This document shows, piece by piece, positions 11,926 to 24,319 of a stretch of 64,000 nt of DNA. Made by a program: the position numbers and the translations under genes. The DNA lies in contig NW_006917092.1 in assembly GCF_000516985.1 (NCBI RefSeq), positions 698,619-762,618 of the forward strand, written 5' to 3'. Every line of letters starts with the position of its first letter. Positions within the stretch are counted from its first letter, which is position 1. The stretch comes from Pestalotiopsis fici W106-1. Taxonomy: Eukaryota; Ascomycota; Sordariomycetes; Amphisphaeriales; Sporocadaceae. Under the pieces are notes generated by a model. It searched no databases. It was not told where the DNA came from and was given only the letters and a program-made list of their open reading frames with translations.

Positions 11926-12789
11926 TTCTCACTGCTCATCGAAAATCAGGAACGCATCGCAGTTTGACAACTGACAGCGCTACAAGATCGTAGCGAGGCG
12001 TCACAATTTCATGGATTGGAAGAACAGGGTTGCCTCTTCACAGGTTGAGACATTCGTCATTCACTGTAATCATGTCACGGACATGCAATGCAGATAGGCA
12101 AAATGGAAATACGCCATGATTTGACCAAGATGGTCCATCTTCATTATCAACGTTTTCTCCATGCTCTTCGTGAATTCTACCACGCAAATGAAAACTATCT
12201 GCAGACTTGCTGCTAGTAACAATTGGTTCTAAATCATTGCTCTTTGGTATCATCGATCCAGGAAAAAACATGACTCCAGGTCCAATGTTTTCTTTTCCCC
12301 CCTCTTTCTTTTGTTCGATCTCGTTTCCATCATTTGTGTTTTTGAAAAAACTCCCCAAGTACGCCAAGTGATGCGCTAGGAGATGCTCATGTAAGAAAGA
12401 CGGGATGCGTGTACTATACAATCAAATCTCGCCAAAGCATGGATTAGAAGAGCAGCAGAGCCGAAGGAGCCTTGGCTGGGATGCATGAAAAAAAAAAAAA
12501 AATTCAATCGCGAGAGGCTGAGTGATCGGAAACACTCTTCGCCATAGAGGTGAGATGATGGACTAGTCATACTGACTCAAATATGAAGAAAAGGATCGCC
12601 TCTGTCCGCGACATTCTTCTTCTTCTTCTTGGCAGCCAATAAAGTGCTGCCAAAAGAGGGCATCGACTGCTGGCGGATCAACTCGGGACGCGTGCCGAGG
12701 GTCATTAGGTTTCTCAAAGAGGACTTTCTGAGAGGAAACGTGGCATCCTCGAGATTTTCTTTCTGTGGAGTTCGGAGTGCCTGTGTGCT
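11926..12789. other. Convergent intergenic
   Basis: 864 bases between copy B and the end of the Skt5-like gene. It holds the 3' element at 12062-12136, a run of 15 A at about 12488-12502, and a minus-strand frame at 12038-12421 that overlaps the conserved element and is not credible as a gene. Confidence 0.5.
12062..12136 (+). repeat. Conserved 3' element, copy B
   Basis: The counterpart of 10773-10849, starting cactgtaatcatg and ending ttgaccaagatggtcc. The core tgcaatgcagata...aaatggaaata is almost unchanged between the copies, while the coding regions have diverged far more. Confidence 0.8.
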
Positions 12790-15638
12790 CTACATTACAG
12801 AACACTCGCCCTCCTGCTGCTTGTCCATCTTGCTTCGGGAAATGCGTTCTCGTGCGCGGGGGCCAGTATTCTTGCCACCAGAGCGTTTAAGGTCCTCGAG
12901 ACGTTCGCGGGCTTTGGGGAAATTTTGGGCTGCCAATCATGTTAGATTCCTCTTACAAAATGAGTCAATGTGCAAAGTTACTTACCGGCAGCTCTCCAGT
13001 ACCAGCGCTTTGATTCTTCCAAATTGGCGGCAATTCCAATGCCAACTTCCGTAAAGTAGCCCATGGCATACTCTGCCTTTGCCAGACCAGCTGATGCTGC
13101 CTTTCTCGCCCAAAGGTATGCTTCTGTATCGCTCTGCTGCAAAATACCTTCACTGCCAGTAAGATACCAACCACTAAGGGCAAGCTCAGATTGGTGCTCT
13201 TCCTGTGCTGCAGCTCGTGAATACCACATGATGGAGGATCGTGGGTCGACTGGACAGCCCATCAGACCATACTCGTAAGCACAACCCATTCTAAATTGAC
13301 TGAATTTGTACCCTAGATTAGCAGCCTGCTCGAATAGCTGGAAGGCATACGCTTCGTCGCGTAGAATCATATCGTTTGGCTGCGCAGATTCGTAAAGGAG
13401 ACCCAATTCATGCAACGCGTGGGGATTCTCGGGATCAGCACGTTCAGCGGCCCTCTTGAGCCAACCGACGGCCTCCCGCGGATTATTAGGCTGACCAAGC
13501 AGTCCCTTGAGCAAGATCATTCCAACCTTATACATCGCAGGAGTGTCGCCGAGAGTTGCTGCTCGCTTATACCACTGAATAGCTTTGAGTGGATCCTTGC
13601 GCGTGCCACCGCCCTCATCGTTACCCAGCTCGCAGCAGACGGCAGTCCGATAAGCAGCACCAGCGTGGCCAAGCTTCGCAGATGACTGATATAATGTGAA
13701 AGCCTCCTTGCTGTCCGGCTCAAAGCCGAGATTGCCACGACCCATGCAGTCTGCCAGGAAGAACATGGCGTCGGGGTTTTGTGCGCTTGCGAGCTTCTTG
13801 AGAATCTTGTGAGCATCCATGATGTAGCGTTCCCGAGACCGTGCACGGGCTTTGGGGTCTGGCAACTGCGGAACCAGGACATCGGCGGCCTCCACCAACT
13901 TCTTTGCGAGTGTGAGTGCTGACTGTTGATCATTCGGATCGGTCTTGATAACGGCGCGCAGTTGCTCAAGCTCTTCTATCGTGACCGGTACATGTACCAC
14001 TGAATTGGGTCGGCCGTTTGCCGGCTGCGGGCTGGGTTGTGGCCTGCCTTGGGCAAGTATCGCTGCTGGAGGGGGGCCACTATACTGTCTCTGCGGGGGC
14101 GGCTTATCCTGCATATTCACCATTGAGTTTGGCATCAGGCCGGGTCGGATAGGAGCTGGGTGACCTGATCCAGGGCCTGCTTGCGGTGCCCGAGGTGGGG
14201 GAACGTTCGGCAGGGCTCCCGCAGGCGGTCCTGGCATATCGGGATTGTATGCTTGGAAGCCGCCAGTGGGTACAGGAGGCATTTCACTTGCCATTTCAAA
14301 CACGGCTGCTTGTGGTTCACGCAGGTTTGGCTGGGACATGGTTCGACTGAGTTCAGCCACGCGAGCTGGGCCCTGTTGAGGCGTTCCGGGTGTAGGCCGC
14401 ATTGGCTGGTCAAACGAGCCCCGGTGTGGTCCTTCGTCAAAGTTTGGCATTCCGTTCGGGGGCTGGGGCATCTCGCTGTTTCTTGGATGGTAATAAGCAT
14501 CGTAGAAATCGCCAAAGGATGCGCGCACGCCTTGTTGAGCCCATGGTGCTTGTCCGGGAGGCTCATAGCTGTCCCAATCCGGAGCACCTGGAGGTCCAAG
14601 TGATGTGGGCGGCCCTTGCGGTGGATATTGTCTTTGCGGCATAGGTCGGTTACCCTGAGCAGTCGAAGGCCTCGGAGGACCACCTCGCCCGCCTGGAGGA
14701 TATGGCGCACTGTCGGCTCTGGGCGGCGGTCGCATTCCTCCCATACCCATACCAACTGGGGGTTCGTTGTTTGGCATGGTCATGCTTCGTGACGGCGGTC
14801 CATAACCATCGCCGTATCCATCGTCTTGAAACCCGCCATAACCAGGACCTGGCGGTGCTCCACGAGGCGGGGGAGCCCGTGGTCCACCTCTTTGACTGTC
14901 CAATGATGGTCTGCCACCATATCCGTCATCCATCGTCGGTCGTCTCTGTCCAGGCCCTCTACCTGCCGGCGGAGGAACATTTTGTCGTCTTGGGGGAGGT
15001 CGTGCGCCGCCTCCTGGTCCGCCAGGGCCATTGATATTCATGTTTTCCATACCAGCTAGTATCCGATTCTCTTCGTCTAGGTCGGAGCGCCGTGATTGAC
15101 CGGGCATGATGGGGAATGCGCTGCCGAAGCTTTGCTCTTGGGGGCTGACCATTGATTGACCCATGCGACTCACTGTTCCTTGTCATTAGCCTAAATGCAC
15201 ACATGGTCACAAATGCGCAGACCTACTTGATGGATCGGACCCCGATGATCGACCAGGAGGACCTGGCCGACCTGGGCCGGGCGCAAATCCTCCACGGCCC
15301 GGGCCCGGGCCTGAAGGCAAACCTCCTCGTCCTCTGTTCATCGGGCCTCCTCTTGCATTCTGTGGTGGGCGCCCTCCTCTTCCTGGGCCGCCACCGTACC
15401 CGTCCTGTGGAAAGTTACCGTTGGGTGGCGGCCGTCCCCGCCCGTAGCCCATATCTTGCGGCGGGCCGTAACCTTGATCATAACCATCGTCGTACCCGTC
15501 GTACCCGTGGCCGTAATCGTCCTGGTACTGGTCGTATTGCTGCTGCATAGGGGGACCGCCGCCGCCAGGGGCAGGTCTCCGCGCCGCGGGTCCTGCGTAG
15601 GGGCGCTGTTGTTCTGGGAAGCCTCCGTTGTAAGCCAT
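12790..15638 (-). CDS. SKT5: Skt5/Chs4-type chitin synthase activator, Sel1 repeats
   Basis: 912 residues from exons 15227-15638, 12986-15172 and 12790-12929; the introns are 54 and 56 bases. The start MAYNGGFPEQQ is the first ATG in frame. The N-terminal half is Pro/Gly/Arg/Gln-rich and disordered. From about residue 530 comes a conserved helical region (TIEELEQLRAVI), followed by Sel1/TPR-like repeats (for example GHAGAAYRTAVCCELG, GDTPAMYKVGMILLKG, NLGYKFSQFRMGCAYEYG). The protein ends CSVM, a CAAX prenylation box equivalent to the one on yeast Skt5/Chs4. Skt5 activates chitin synthase III (Chs3) and links it to the cell cortex, so a role in wall chitin deposition at the plasma membrane is expected. 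The CAAX end is encoded by the small last exon. Confidence 0.92.
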
Positions 15639-18600
15639 GTTCGTCGGCTGGGCGCGATTCCGTCGCTGCCCTGTCACTGTCGCTTGCGGCGTGCTCTACT
15701 TTCCCAGATGTACGGAGCTTCGAGTGGTCCGGTGGAGAGGCTGATGTTTATCTATCGGTAAAGTCTGCGGACGAACTGAATGAAAGGGATCGGTCGCAGA
15801 AAATCACGAGAAAGCCATCAGCTGAGAAAGGAGTGTGGGGGGCCTTTTTTCGTGGGTGTGTGCGTGTGCGTGTGTGTCCGTGTTTGTGTATGTGTATGTG
15901 TGAGCTTGAATGTGGTGTGTGTTATTTCCGATTCGAGATGTACGTAGGATTCCAGGTTGGATTGATTACTGTAAGGTACCCGAGGAAGGATGGCCAGTCA
16001 GATGAGCGCAAGACGTTGCAGCCAAACCGAGACAAAGCCTGTCAGAAGGGTACCTGGGCAAGGTGTTGTTGTATTGCCAGCTCAGCTGCCACTGTCACGA
16101 CCTTTGCTGGAGAGTAAGAGGTAGAGAATAGACAGTAGCAGCAGCGAAAGCGCAGTGCGACTGTTCCTATTTTTTCTCCCTCTTTCTAAAATTGGGAGGG
16201 GGTAGTTTCGCCTCGGTGTTGATCGTCAGTTTCGGCGCGCAAGGTGGGTTTTGGTGGAAGGTCGATACTTTTAGTGGTCGTTCCCAGCGGGCGGGTCACT
16301 CTACCTAGGGAATCCTGCGGGTGGAAACCTTGGAGGAACAGATAGCGAGGAGGGAGGGGAGGGGACCTGGGACTCGAGAGCTGTTGAGTGAGAAATGACC
16401 CCGCCAACGTGCAGCGCAACCCAGTGTGTCTCGGGGGGTCCTGGCGACTTGGTTCGCGGGATGGCTTATGTAGTTCCAATGCAGTAGTACTTGGGGGCGT
16501 TAGTCGCATGCACTCCAGACACCGCCGTCTATCCGTTTGTCGTCAGCTAATAATGCGCCGAGGGATGCGCCCAGGCTGTGGCAGGTCAACAAAAAGAAGA
16601 TGTAAGCGAACCCCGAGAGGCAGCTTGAGCTTGGGTCGCGGCTATTTCGGAAGAAGTCGTTCAAAAGTCCTATGCAGCCCAGAGAAATGAATTTGTTGTA
16701 GCGAGTAACGGATTGTGGGCGGCAGTTCAGTGTCTTACTTGCTGCGTGCGCCAGCCGTAGGAATCGATCTTGCTCCGCTGGATCTGTCCGATAGAGTTCA
16801 GACCGTCAGGTCAAGATGTATCCCTTCGGGCAATGACAAGTCGTGCGAGCAGCTTCTAGGAAGAAGAAAGGAAGTAAAAGGCTAAATGGGCCCAAAAGCT
16901 ATAGTCGAGCGCTTAACTAGTGGCTCGTATGTAATGTATGCGCGGCTACGTACACACGGAATAGGTGTGTTGCAGGTGTGAGAGTGACAACACGACCTCT
17001 TCAGATAGACGAAAAACAAACTGAACTACCCAGCCTGGGAACTTGAGCTATAAGATGCGGGAAGCCAGCCGTGTGTAATGACATAGGACGAGTGAGGCTG
17101 TACAAAAAGAGTCTATCCCATGTATCGCCTCCGCGTGGTGGTGAGAAGTGACAAGAAGGGTTTACCCCGGCTCGTGGGGCTATTATGCATCAATTGGTAC
17201 CTACAGACTTTCAACTCAAGCTTGTCTGCTTTTTAGCTTTCGGCTATGTGATGCAGTATCTCAAATTCAAGTACCCCGGATTAGCATTCGCATCTTCCCA
17301 TTGTTCTTTGTCAAGCATCTGTGAAGCCGCCTTGTTGGCTGTTTTTGTTCACCATAACAATACAACAATGAACACCCTCAACAGCCTGGCGCCGCCATTC
17401 CCGTCGAGTGCTTTTTCAACGTGCCATAATTCAGGGTCGTCTGGGGCAAAAATGGGGCGCCAGTTAATAACGACAGCCGCTAACCGACCATTTTGGTACT
17501 TCACCTGACTAACACGATTTGTCGATCATGGTAAAGACGCCGAGTGGTTCACCTACAGTAGGTGCCTCGAGCAACAGGCAAGGTCTGGTCAAAGGACGAT
17601 ACATGACGGGAAACCCTCCTAGCACAGGAACATTGTCCGTCATGGAAGAGGGCAGAAAAAGACGATGCATGAAATTGATTTCGTGGCCAATTCCAAGCAG
17701 AGTGCTTTAATGCCAGTAGCACGCCGGGAAGTGCTATCGTCATACCCAAGCGTTGTATCAAATCTGTCAGGGGACATCAAGGACCGTACCACTGATTGGA
17801 CACATGCGGTCCGTAGGGTCTTGGCGTGCTGCCTCCAAACGTTCCGAAGAGCCGGGTTAAAGATTCTTTTGTTGGATGCTGAGATTTTTTTTCGTACTCT
17901 TGCCGTAAAAAGTATTGTTGTTCTGGGAAAACATGAGCTGGACATTTCGTCATGCATCAATACAGGCCCCATAGCAGATTGAGCAGGCCAAAGTCCAACT
18001 GCTACCAATCGAATCTCCATGCAGGCAGACACTCTTCCACCAGCACGTATGTAAAATCAAGCAAACACCGGGACTTGGCTCGTACATAACTGGTGATTTA
18101 CTCTTCTGGAACAATTGCTGATTGAGACGTTTTGTGATCCAAAGCAGTCAGTAGTTGACAGGAGCAGGAGTAATTGGACCTTGCTGCGTCGAATCAACAG
18201 TTCTTACCTTACAAGTGGGGGCATGAAACTCTAATTAACTCTGAAGCAAAGAAGCAACTTACTCGGATTGTCTGGTATTTCCGTTTCTTTGCCAGCGTGT
18301 AGCTCTCAAATGAGCGCACATCAATGTGCGTGTATTCCAAGTGCTATCCGTGGACGTAATTGGTAAGAGTCCTGCTATAGTGGAAGAGAAGGATACCTCA
18401 AAACTGCCTAGTGCCTGGGCGACTCACGTCAGTGACATCACGGAGGCCTCGTGATCCCAGCACTATATTCACTAGAACACTGCCAGTGGAAGTGTAGAAA
18501 TACCAGGAAAAAAAAAAAAAGTCAGAAGCTTCTTTTTAGTCCGGCTGGCCCGCAGACTAGAGCGACACGCTATGCAGGTCATGGGGCTGAGGTTCAAGTG

Positions 18601-20197
18601 GCCAATGTGAGACGTGACTGCCCGGCTTTGCACAATGCCTGACTGAATGCCTCTTTCGCTTCCGACTTTCCAGCTTTGAGCAGCTCAGCTACAGGCTTAG
18701 ACACCCTACGGCGGGACACCTCAGCAGGAAGGTAAATGTTGCGGCCGAGCCGAGCCACTTTACAAGCATTACGCGCTAAAACAAGCAGGCACCTTTGTTT
18801 ATACCAGACACAGCTCCCACCACTGGTGATAGGGCATGAGCACTAATCCACTGTTGCCCACTACCTTACCTTGTATGTGCTGCAACAGAGGTCCAATTGG
18901 ATAAGAAGCATGCCGTTTCTGCAGCAAATCACTTAATCTGATGCTCTCATTCAGAGAGGTTTTGACTGTCATGATCCAATTGAATGCCGTAGAGAGGCAG
19001 CCATTAACTGCTGCACCAAGTTACTGCGTATGCTGCCGCGCCTTGTATGAAAACCAAACCCCAGACTGTTATGCGCCCAAGTCCCGGGTGCCAAGACAAA
19101 CATCCAAGAAAAGCCCAGAAGGCCCAAGAAAGCTTCTTCCATGCCCGCTGGGTCCTTCTAGCCCGGTGAAACTGTTCCCAGTTCAGCAGGACATGCCACG
19201 CACGGATCAAAAAGCCATGGATATACGTACGACTGAGGGCCCAGCTTCCAGAGCCTGACCTGGTTCCTGAATGTCTGAGATGGCATCTCGGCCCCGCAAT
19301 ACACTTGCTGTAACCTGTGCGTTCCATTAAAGAGTCCACTTACTCGGCATCTATTATTACATGTTTGATGCAACAAAAGACTGTCCGGCATTTAATGCAA
19401 GAGAGTATCCCAATGGTCTGGATTTCTGGACACGAAGTGCTCTCGAAGCGGCCGAAACTATGCGTAGCTTGGCCGGGCCCTGGCGATGTCAACTGTGATT
19501 TTCGCGGGCCAGAAATAATGCTGTATGAATGAACCTACTTGATCATGTTGATTTCGAAGGGATGTCTGAAATACAACTTTGCCGCAGAGAACTACCTCCA
19601 CCATTCAACCTGAGCATCGGATCTGGGAATAGTCAGCTTAACATGATCAAAAGGCCTAAGTTCAATGGTTCGCTGGTGCTATCACATTGTACGTAGGTGA
19701 TGAGTTCACTAGTAACCAGCGTCTTGAGAACCCAGCATCGCCTATGAAAATTGATTCAAATGATTTCTATTCCCTTTCAACGGGCTCCGGCTCTCATCAC
19801 CCACCTAAGACAATGATTTCCTTGCAGTATGCCTTGCACCAAGATCGGGCTAGCAAGGCGTTTTGAGATGTGCGTTGACCAATCAGTAGAGAATCACTTG
19901 TGCTGTAAGGTGGCACAGCCGCCGAGTCCTGGGCACCATGCATATTGGGCTGCAAAGACTGGCGAGGCTGCGGGCGATTGGGGAGGGACTTTTCTCTCCA
20001 TCGGTTTGCACTTCCTTTTCGCTTACATGAAAATTTGCTGATGAAACACTCACTTCATCGATGCCGTCGTCGCGATATGCATCAATGCTGGGTGGTACTT
20101 TGTCGAGAAAGCAGATACCCGCTAGTCGTCCCGGGGATGATTGGTCTCGATCAACACACAACCATTGTCAGAACTTCATAGAAACGGGTGACCCAAG
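15639..20197. other. Gene-poor region
   Basis: 4.6 kb with no gene I can support on either strand. It includes the Skt5 promoter and leader, a GT-rich microsatellite at about 15852-15903 and a run of 13 A at about 18508-18520. Short frames (for example 17640-18032 minus and 19004-19339 minus) have no recognisable content or coherent splicing. The last part is the promoter of the NACHT gene. Confidence 0.5.
15852..15903 (+). repeat. GT-rich microsatellite
   Basis: An imperfect (GT)n/(GTGTGC) tract in the presumed 5' UTR or promoter of the Skt5-like gene. Confidence 0.8.
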
Positions 20198-23100
20198 ATG
20201 TCAACCACTGATCACTTTAGTATCGGGTGGATTTGTGCCATCGACACGGAGATCATTGCTGCCGAGATCATGTTTGACGAAATACTCAGCGCACCGGATG
20301 GTATCCCTACGAGTGACGTGAACTCCTACAAGTTTGGTCGCATCTCAGGGCATCATGTCGTTGTCGCTTGCCTGCCGCAAAGTCAATGTTAGTGCCTTTT
20401 ATTTGAAGTTCTCTCCCCAGCTAGAGAGAATGATATTTCAATATTGTTACAGGATTTAGATTCTTTCTAGTGTTCGATAAGGGAATGATAACTAACACCT
20501 ACTTACTAATCAGATGGAATCTCGAATGCGACCGCCGCTGTGAAAGATATGTTACGCAGCTTCCCTATAAAGACTGTTGTTATGGTGGGAATTGCGGGCG
20601 GCGCGCCAAATCTTGCCAATGGCGTTGATATCCGCCTTGGAGATGTGGTCGTAAGCTCGCCAGGCTCTCACAATGGTGGAGTGTTGCAGTATGGGTATGG
20701 AAAGAAGCACCAAGATGAAAATGACCCGTTGCGCTTCGAGACGACCGGCCATCTAAATCAGCCTCCACTCAGCATGCTCAATGCTGTGAACCAGTTGAAA
20801 GCCACTCACCGAATGGAGGGACACCAAATCCAGCGAAATATGGAGGAAGCATTGCTCAAAAGACCAAAACTCAAGGCAAAGTTAAGGCGAGAGCTTCAAC
20901 GTCCTGATACCGCGACGGACAGACTCTACCAGTCCAGCATCATCCATGCTGAGGATCATAGGACCTGTGACGCTTGCGGGGATGATCAAGCGACACTAGC
21001 CATGAGAGATGCGCGAGATCCGGACGACGACGACCCAGTGATCCACTACGGTCTTATAGCATCTTCCGACTCTTTAATGAAAGACGCTATAATGCGGGAC
21101 AGATTATCGCGGGAGAGGAATGTCCTGTGCTTTGAGATGGAAGCCGCTGGGTTAATGAATCACGTCCCTTGCATTGCAATACGTGGCATTTGTGATTACT
21201 CGGATTCTCACAAGAACAAAATCTGGCAAGGGTACGCCGCAATGACAGCAGCTGCATATGCGAAGGAGCTCCTTGGCGACATACGGCCTGATCAGATGAG
21301 AGCAGAAGGGCGACTCATTGACAGACTTGAAGCAGGTCTGTCTAAATGTTCGTAGAGTTGCATGTATCGTCTACATCATTTTGTTTAACTGACATGACCT
21401 AGTGAATAATGAAGTGGCGGACATCAAAAATGGAATTCATCGAGGGAAAATCGCGAAGTGGCTATCACCACCTGACCCTTCGACCAACCTCAATAAGGCA
21501 CAAGCTCAGCATCAGAGCGGTACTGGCGATTGGTTTCTCGGGTCTGATACGTATCTGACTTGGAAGAAAGAACGGAACTCCTTCTTGTGGCTTCATGGCA
21601 TACCGGGATGTGGAAAAACAGTCTTGAGCTCTAGTATTGTTGCCGACATAGCTTCAAGTCCATTGTCGTCGCAAAGTCTGCTGTACTTTTACTTCGACTT
21701 TAATGATGCCGATAAACAATCGCTCGGAGGGGCAGTGCGTTCGCTAATTTCTCAAATGTACTCTCAGCAGAAAGTTATTCGGAGCCAAGTCGAAGCCTTG
21801 CACTCGTCGTGTCAAGGGGGAGATCGTCAGCCGGATGATGCATCCTTACATAAGCTTCTTCATGACATACTACAGCACGCTGGAGAGGTTTGGATGGTAC
21901 TTGATGCACTGGATGAATGTCATAATCGAGATGAAGACCCAAGGCACAAACTACTGCCGTGGATCAAAGGTCTCCGAGACCTCGGTCTGAACATCCACAT
22001 CATGGTCACGAGTCGACCCGAGCAAGACATCAAGTCATCTGTTGAGGCATGGGCCAGTAACAAAGAAATGATTCATCTACGAAGCAACTTGGTGGATGAT
22101 GATATCAAAGCGTACATCAAATCAAAGATCGAAGCCATGGACAGATGGAAAACCCGATCCGATGTCCGAGAAACCATCGAGACTGCTTTGTCACAGAAGG
22201 CAAATGGAATGTAAGCACTTCAAATGATCCTCCGGAGTTCTGCATGCTGATGAAAACCCAGGTTTCGTTGGGTCTCTTGCCAATTCGATGTTCTGAATGA
22301 CTGCATTGATTTGCCATCCGTACAAAGGGAATTACAAAATCTTCCTCGGAGTCTAGAGGCAACATACGAACGGATCTTACAAAATGTGAAAGAGCAGCAT
22401 CGCAGATATGCAACGCGACTATTGCAATTCTTGACTTATTCGGATCGACCACTTAGGCTGGAAGAGGCGGTGGACGCAATCGCGGTCGACACATCTAGCC
22501 AGCCTCGATTTGACCCGAAGAATCGATTACCTATTCCACACGACATAATTCAATGCTGCTCCAGCCTCGTAGTTCTAGTCAAAGCAAGGAATGGAGTTGA
22601 CGAGCTCAACCTTGCTCACTTTTCTGTCCAGGAATACCTCATGTCAAGCCGACCAAAAGCGTTCTTGACGGAAGATCTTGAGAAGCTGAATGCTACTGCT
22701 GCTATCCTGGAGACATGTCTGTCCTATCTGCTTGACATAGAGTGTTCAACCGGGGAGTTTCAACTGCCATTTGGAAAAGATGATAGGTATCCCTTAGTGG
22801 ATTACTGTGTTGACAATTGGTTGGACTATGCGACTTTCGTCGAGCTATCTACAAAGAAGGCGGTTCCTATTGTCTTGGAATACCTCCACTCGGAAAGATT
22901 CACCATAATCCGAAATGTGTACCAGGACAGTTCGGAACACCGACCAAGAGACAAGGGAGGTCTTCGTACTTTAACATTGTCGAGAAGCGGAGATGTCGAA
23001 GTTATTGAGGAAAGTGTTGCGCGTTTGCGCTGCGCAGCGTCTGGCGGCCTACAATATACCACTCGTGTTCTACTTGCTAGAGGGGTAGATATCAACGCTA

Positions 23101-24107
23101 GATCGAGGTGGAGAAATACCGCTATATCCATTGCTTCATACTTTGGCCATTTGGATGTGGTACAGGAACTGCTCAAGAATGGAGCGGCAGTGAACACACA
23201 ATCCGGATGTCATGAGCGCGACGCTCTTCGATGCGCCTCAATGAAAGGTCATACTGAGATCGTTCAACTGCTACTCGATCACAAAGCAGAAATTCATACA
23301 AATGACTCAGAGCGCGAGAATGCCCTACATCTTGCTTTACGTTATGATCATATTGAGGTCGTCCAGAGATTGCTCGAGTACGGGGCGAATGCTGATCAAA
23401 GTGGGGGACGGCGTAAGCCTCCACTCTTTGTCGCTTTAGAGCGTGGTAATACAGACATGGTTCGAACGTTGCTTCTCCATGGCGCCGATGTTACCATCCA
23501 AATTCACCACAAATGCGCTCTAGCCATCGCCTCACTCAACGGATATGAAGAGATCGTTCGAATATTGCTCGCACATTGTCCACATGTAAGGTTGCATGAT
23601 CCTCAAGGGATTGCCATGACAGGCGCCGTAAGGAAAGGACACTTGAAAATAGTCCAAATGTTGCTTGATCATGGAGTGGATATCAACGCTCGTGTCAAGA
23701 TAACGTATAGGAACACTCACTGTATGTTCACTGCTCCCCCACCAGGCGACGATGGCGAAACTTTCCTTGCTCTGGCTTCGCGCTCAGGGCATACTGAAGT
23801 CGTTGAGGTCCTGCTCGCCCGCGGCGCAAATGTCAACGCACAATCCCTTGATGGCAGTGCTCTCGAACAGGCTACATCGCAAGGACATATAGAAGTCGTG
23901 CGAGCTTTGCTCAACCATGGTGCACATGATATAAATGGTCGAGCCCTCGCATATGCTCTACGCCAGAAAACTCAATTTAATGAGTTCGGGGATATTGCCC
24001 AGCTCCTCCAGCCTGAAGCCATGACTTCGATGAAACGCATAGCAACGGCTGATTCGGATTTGAATTTCCACAAAAAGAGAGGAATGATATCATCAGGTGA
24101 CACCTAG
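20198..24107 (+). CDS. NOD-like receptor: PNP domain-NACHT-ankyrin repeats
   Basis: 1225 residues from exons 20198-20387, 20514-21347, 21403-22210 and 22262-24107. The N-terminal ~330 residues are a purine/uridine phosphorylase-like (PNP_UDP) domain: IGWICAIDTE, VVMVGIAGGAPN, VVVSSPG, and the closing EMEAAGLMNHVPCIAIRGICDYSD segment. The NACHT domain follows, with Walker A GIPGCGKT (about 407-414) and Walker B VWMVLDALDE (about 504-513). Next is the NGMFRWVSCQFDVL segment typical of fungal NACHT proteins, then a winged-helix-like region. About nine ankyrin repeats run from ~870 to ~1170. This is a classic fungal STAND/NLR arrangement: sensor repeats, an NTPase switch and an N-terminal effector. 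Such proteins act in nonself recognition. An enzymatic (nucleosidase-like) effector role is inference from related PNP immune proteins. Confidence 0.92.
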
Positions 24108-24319
24108 GGCTTTTTGTTCCTGGGATTTGGTCTCTCTTCCTTCTAATACTGCGCTACATCTCTTCACTTTCCATGGTACTGCTTGCTATCCTTTCCTTCA
24201 TGTTCTCTTCTACTTATTTCAATTCTAAACAATGTGCTGGGATTAGTACACATTAGATTTAAAGAATTTTATTTTCCATTTTTTCGTTTTCCTTTTCCCG
24301 CATTAAGCATATCGTGAGA

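Noticed and set aside
12038..12421. 127-residue minus-strand open frame
   Set aside because: It overlaps the conserved 3' element, has a simple composition and resembles no protein; likely chance.
19004..19339. 111-residue minus-strand frame rich in Trp and Leu
   Set aside because: Composition suggests chance translation; no conserved motif or splice support.
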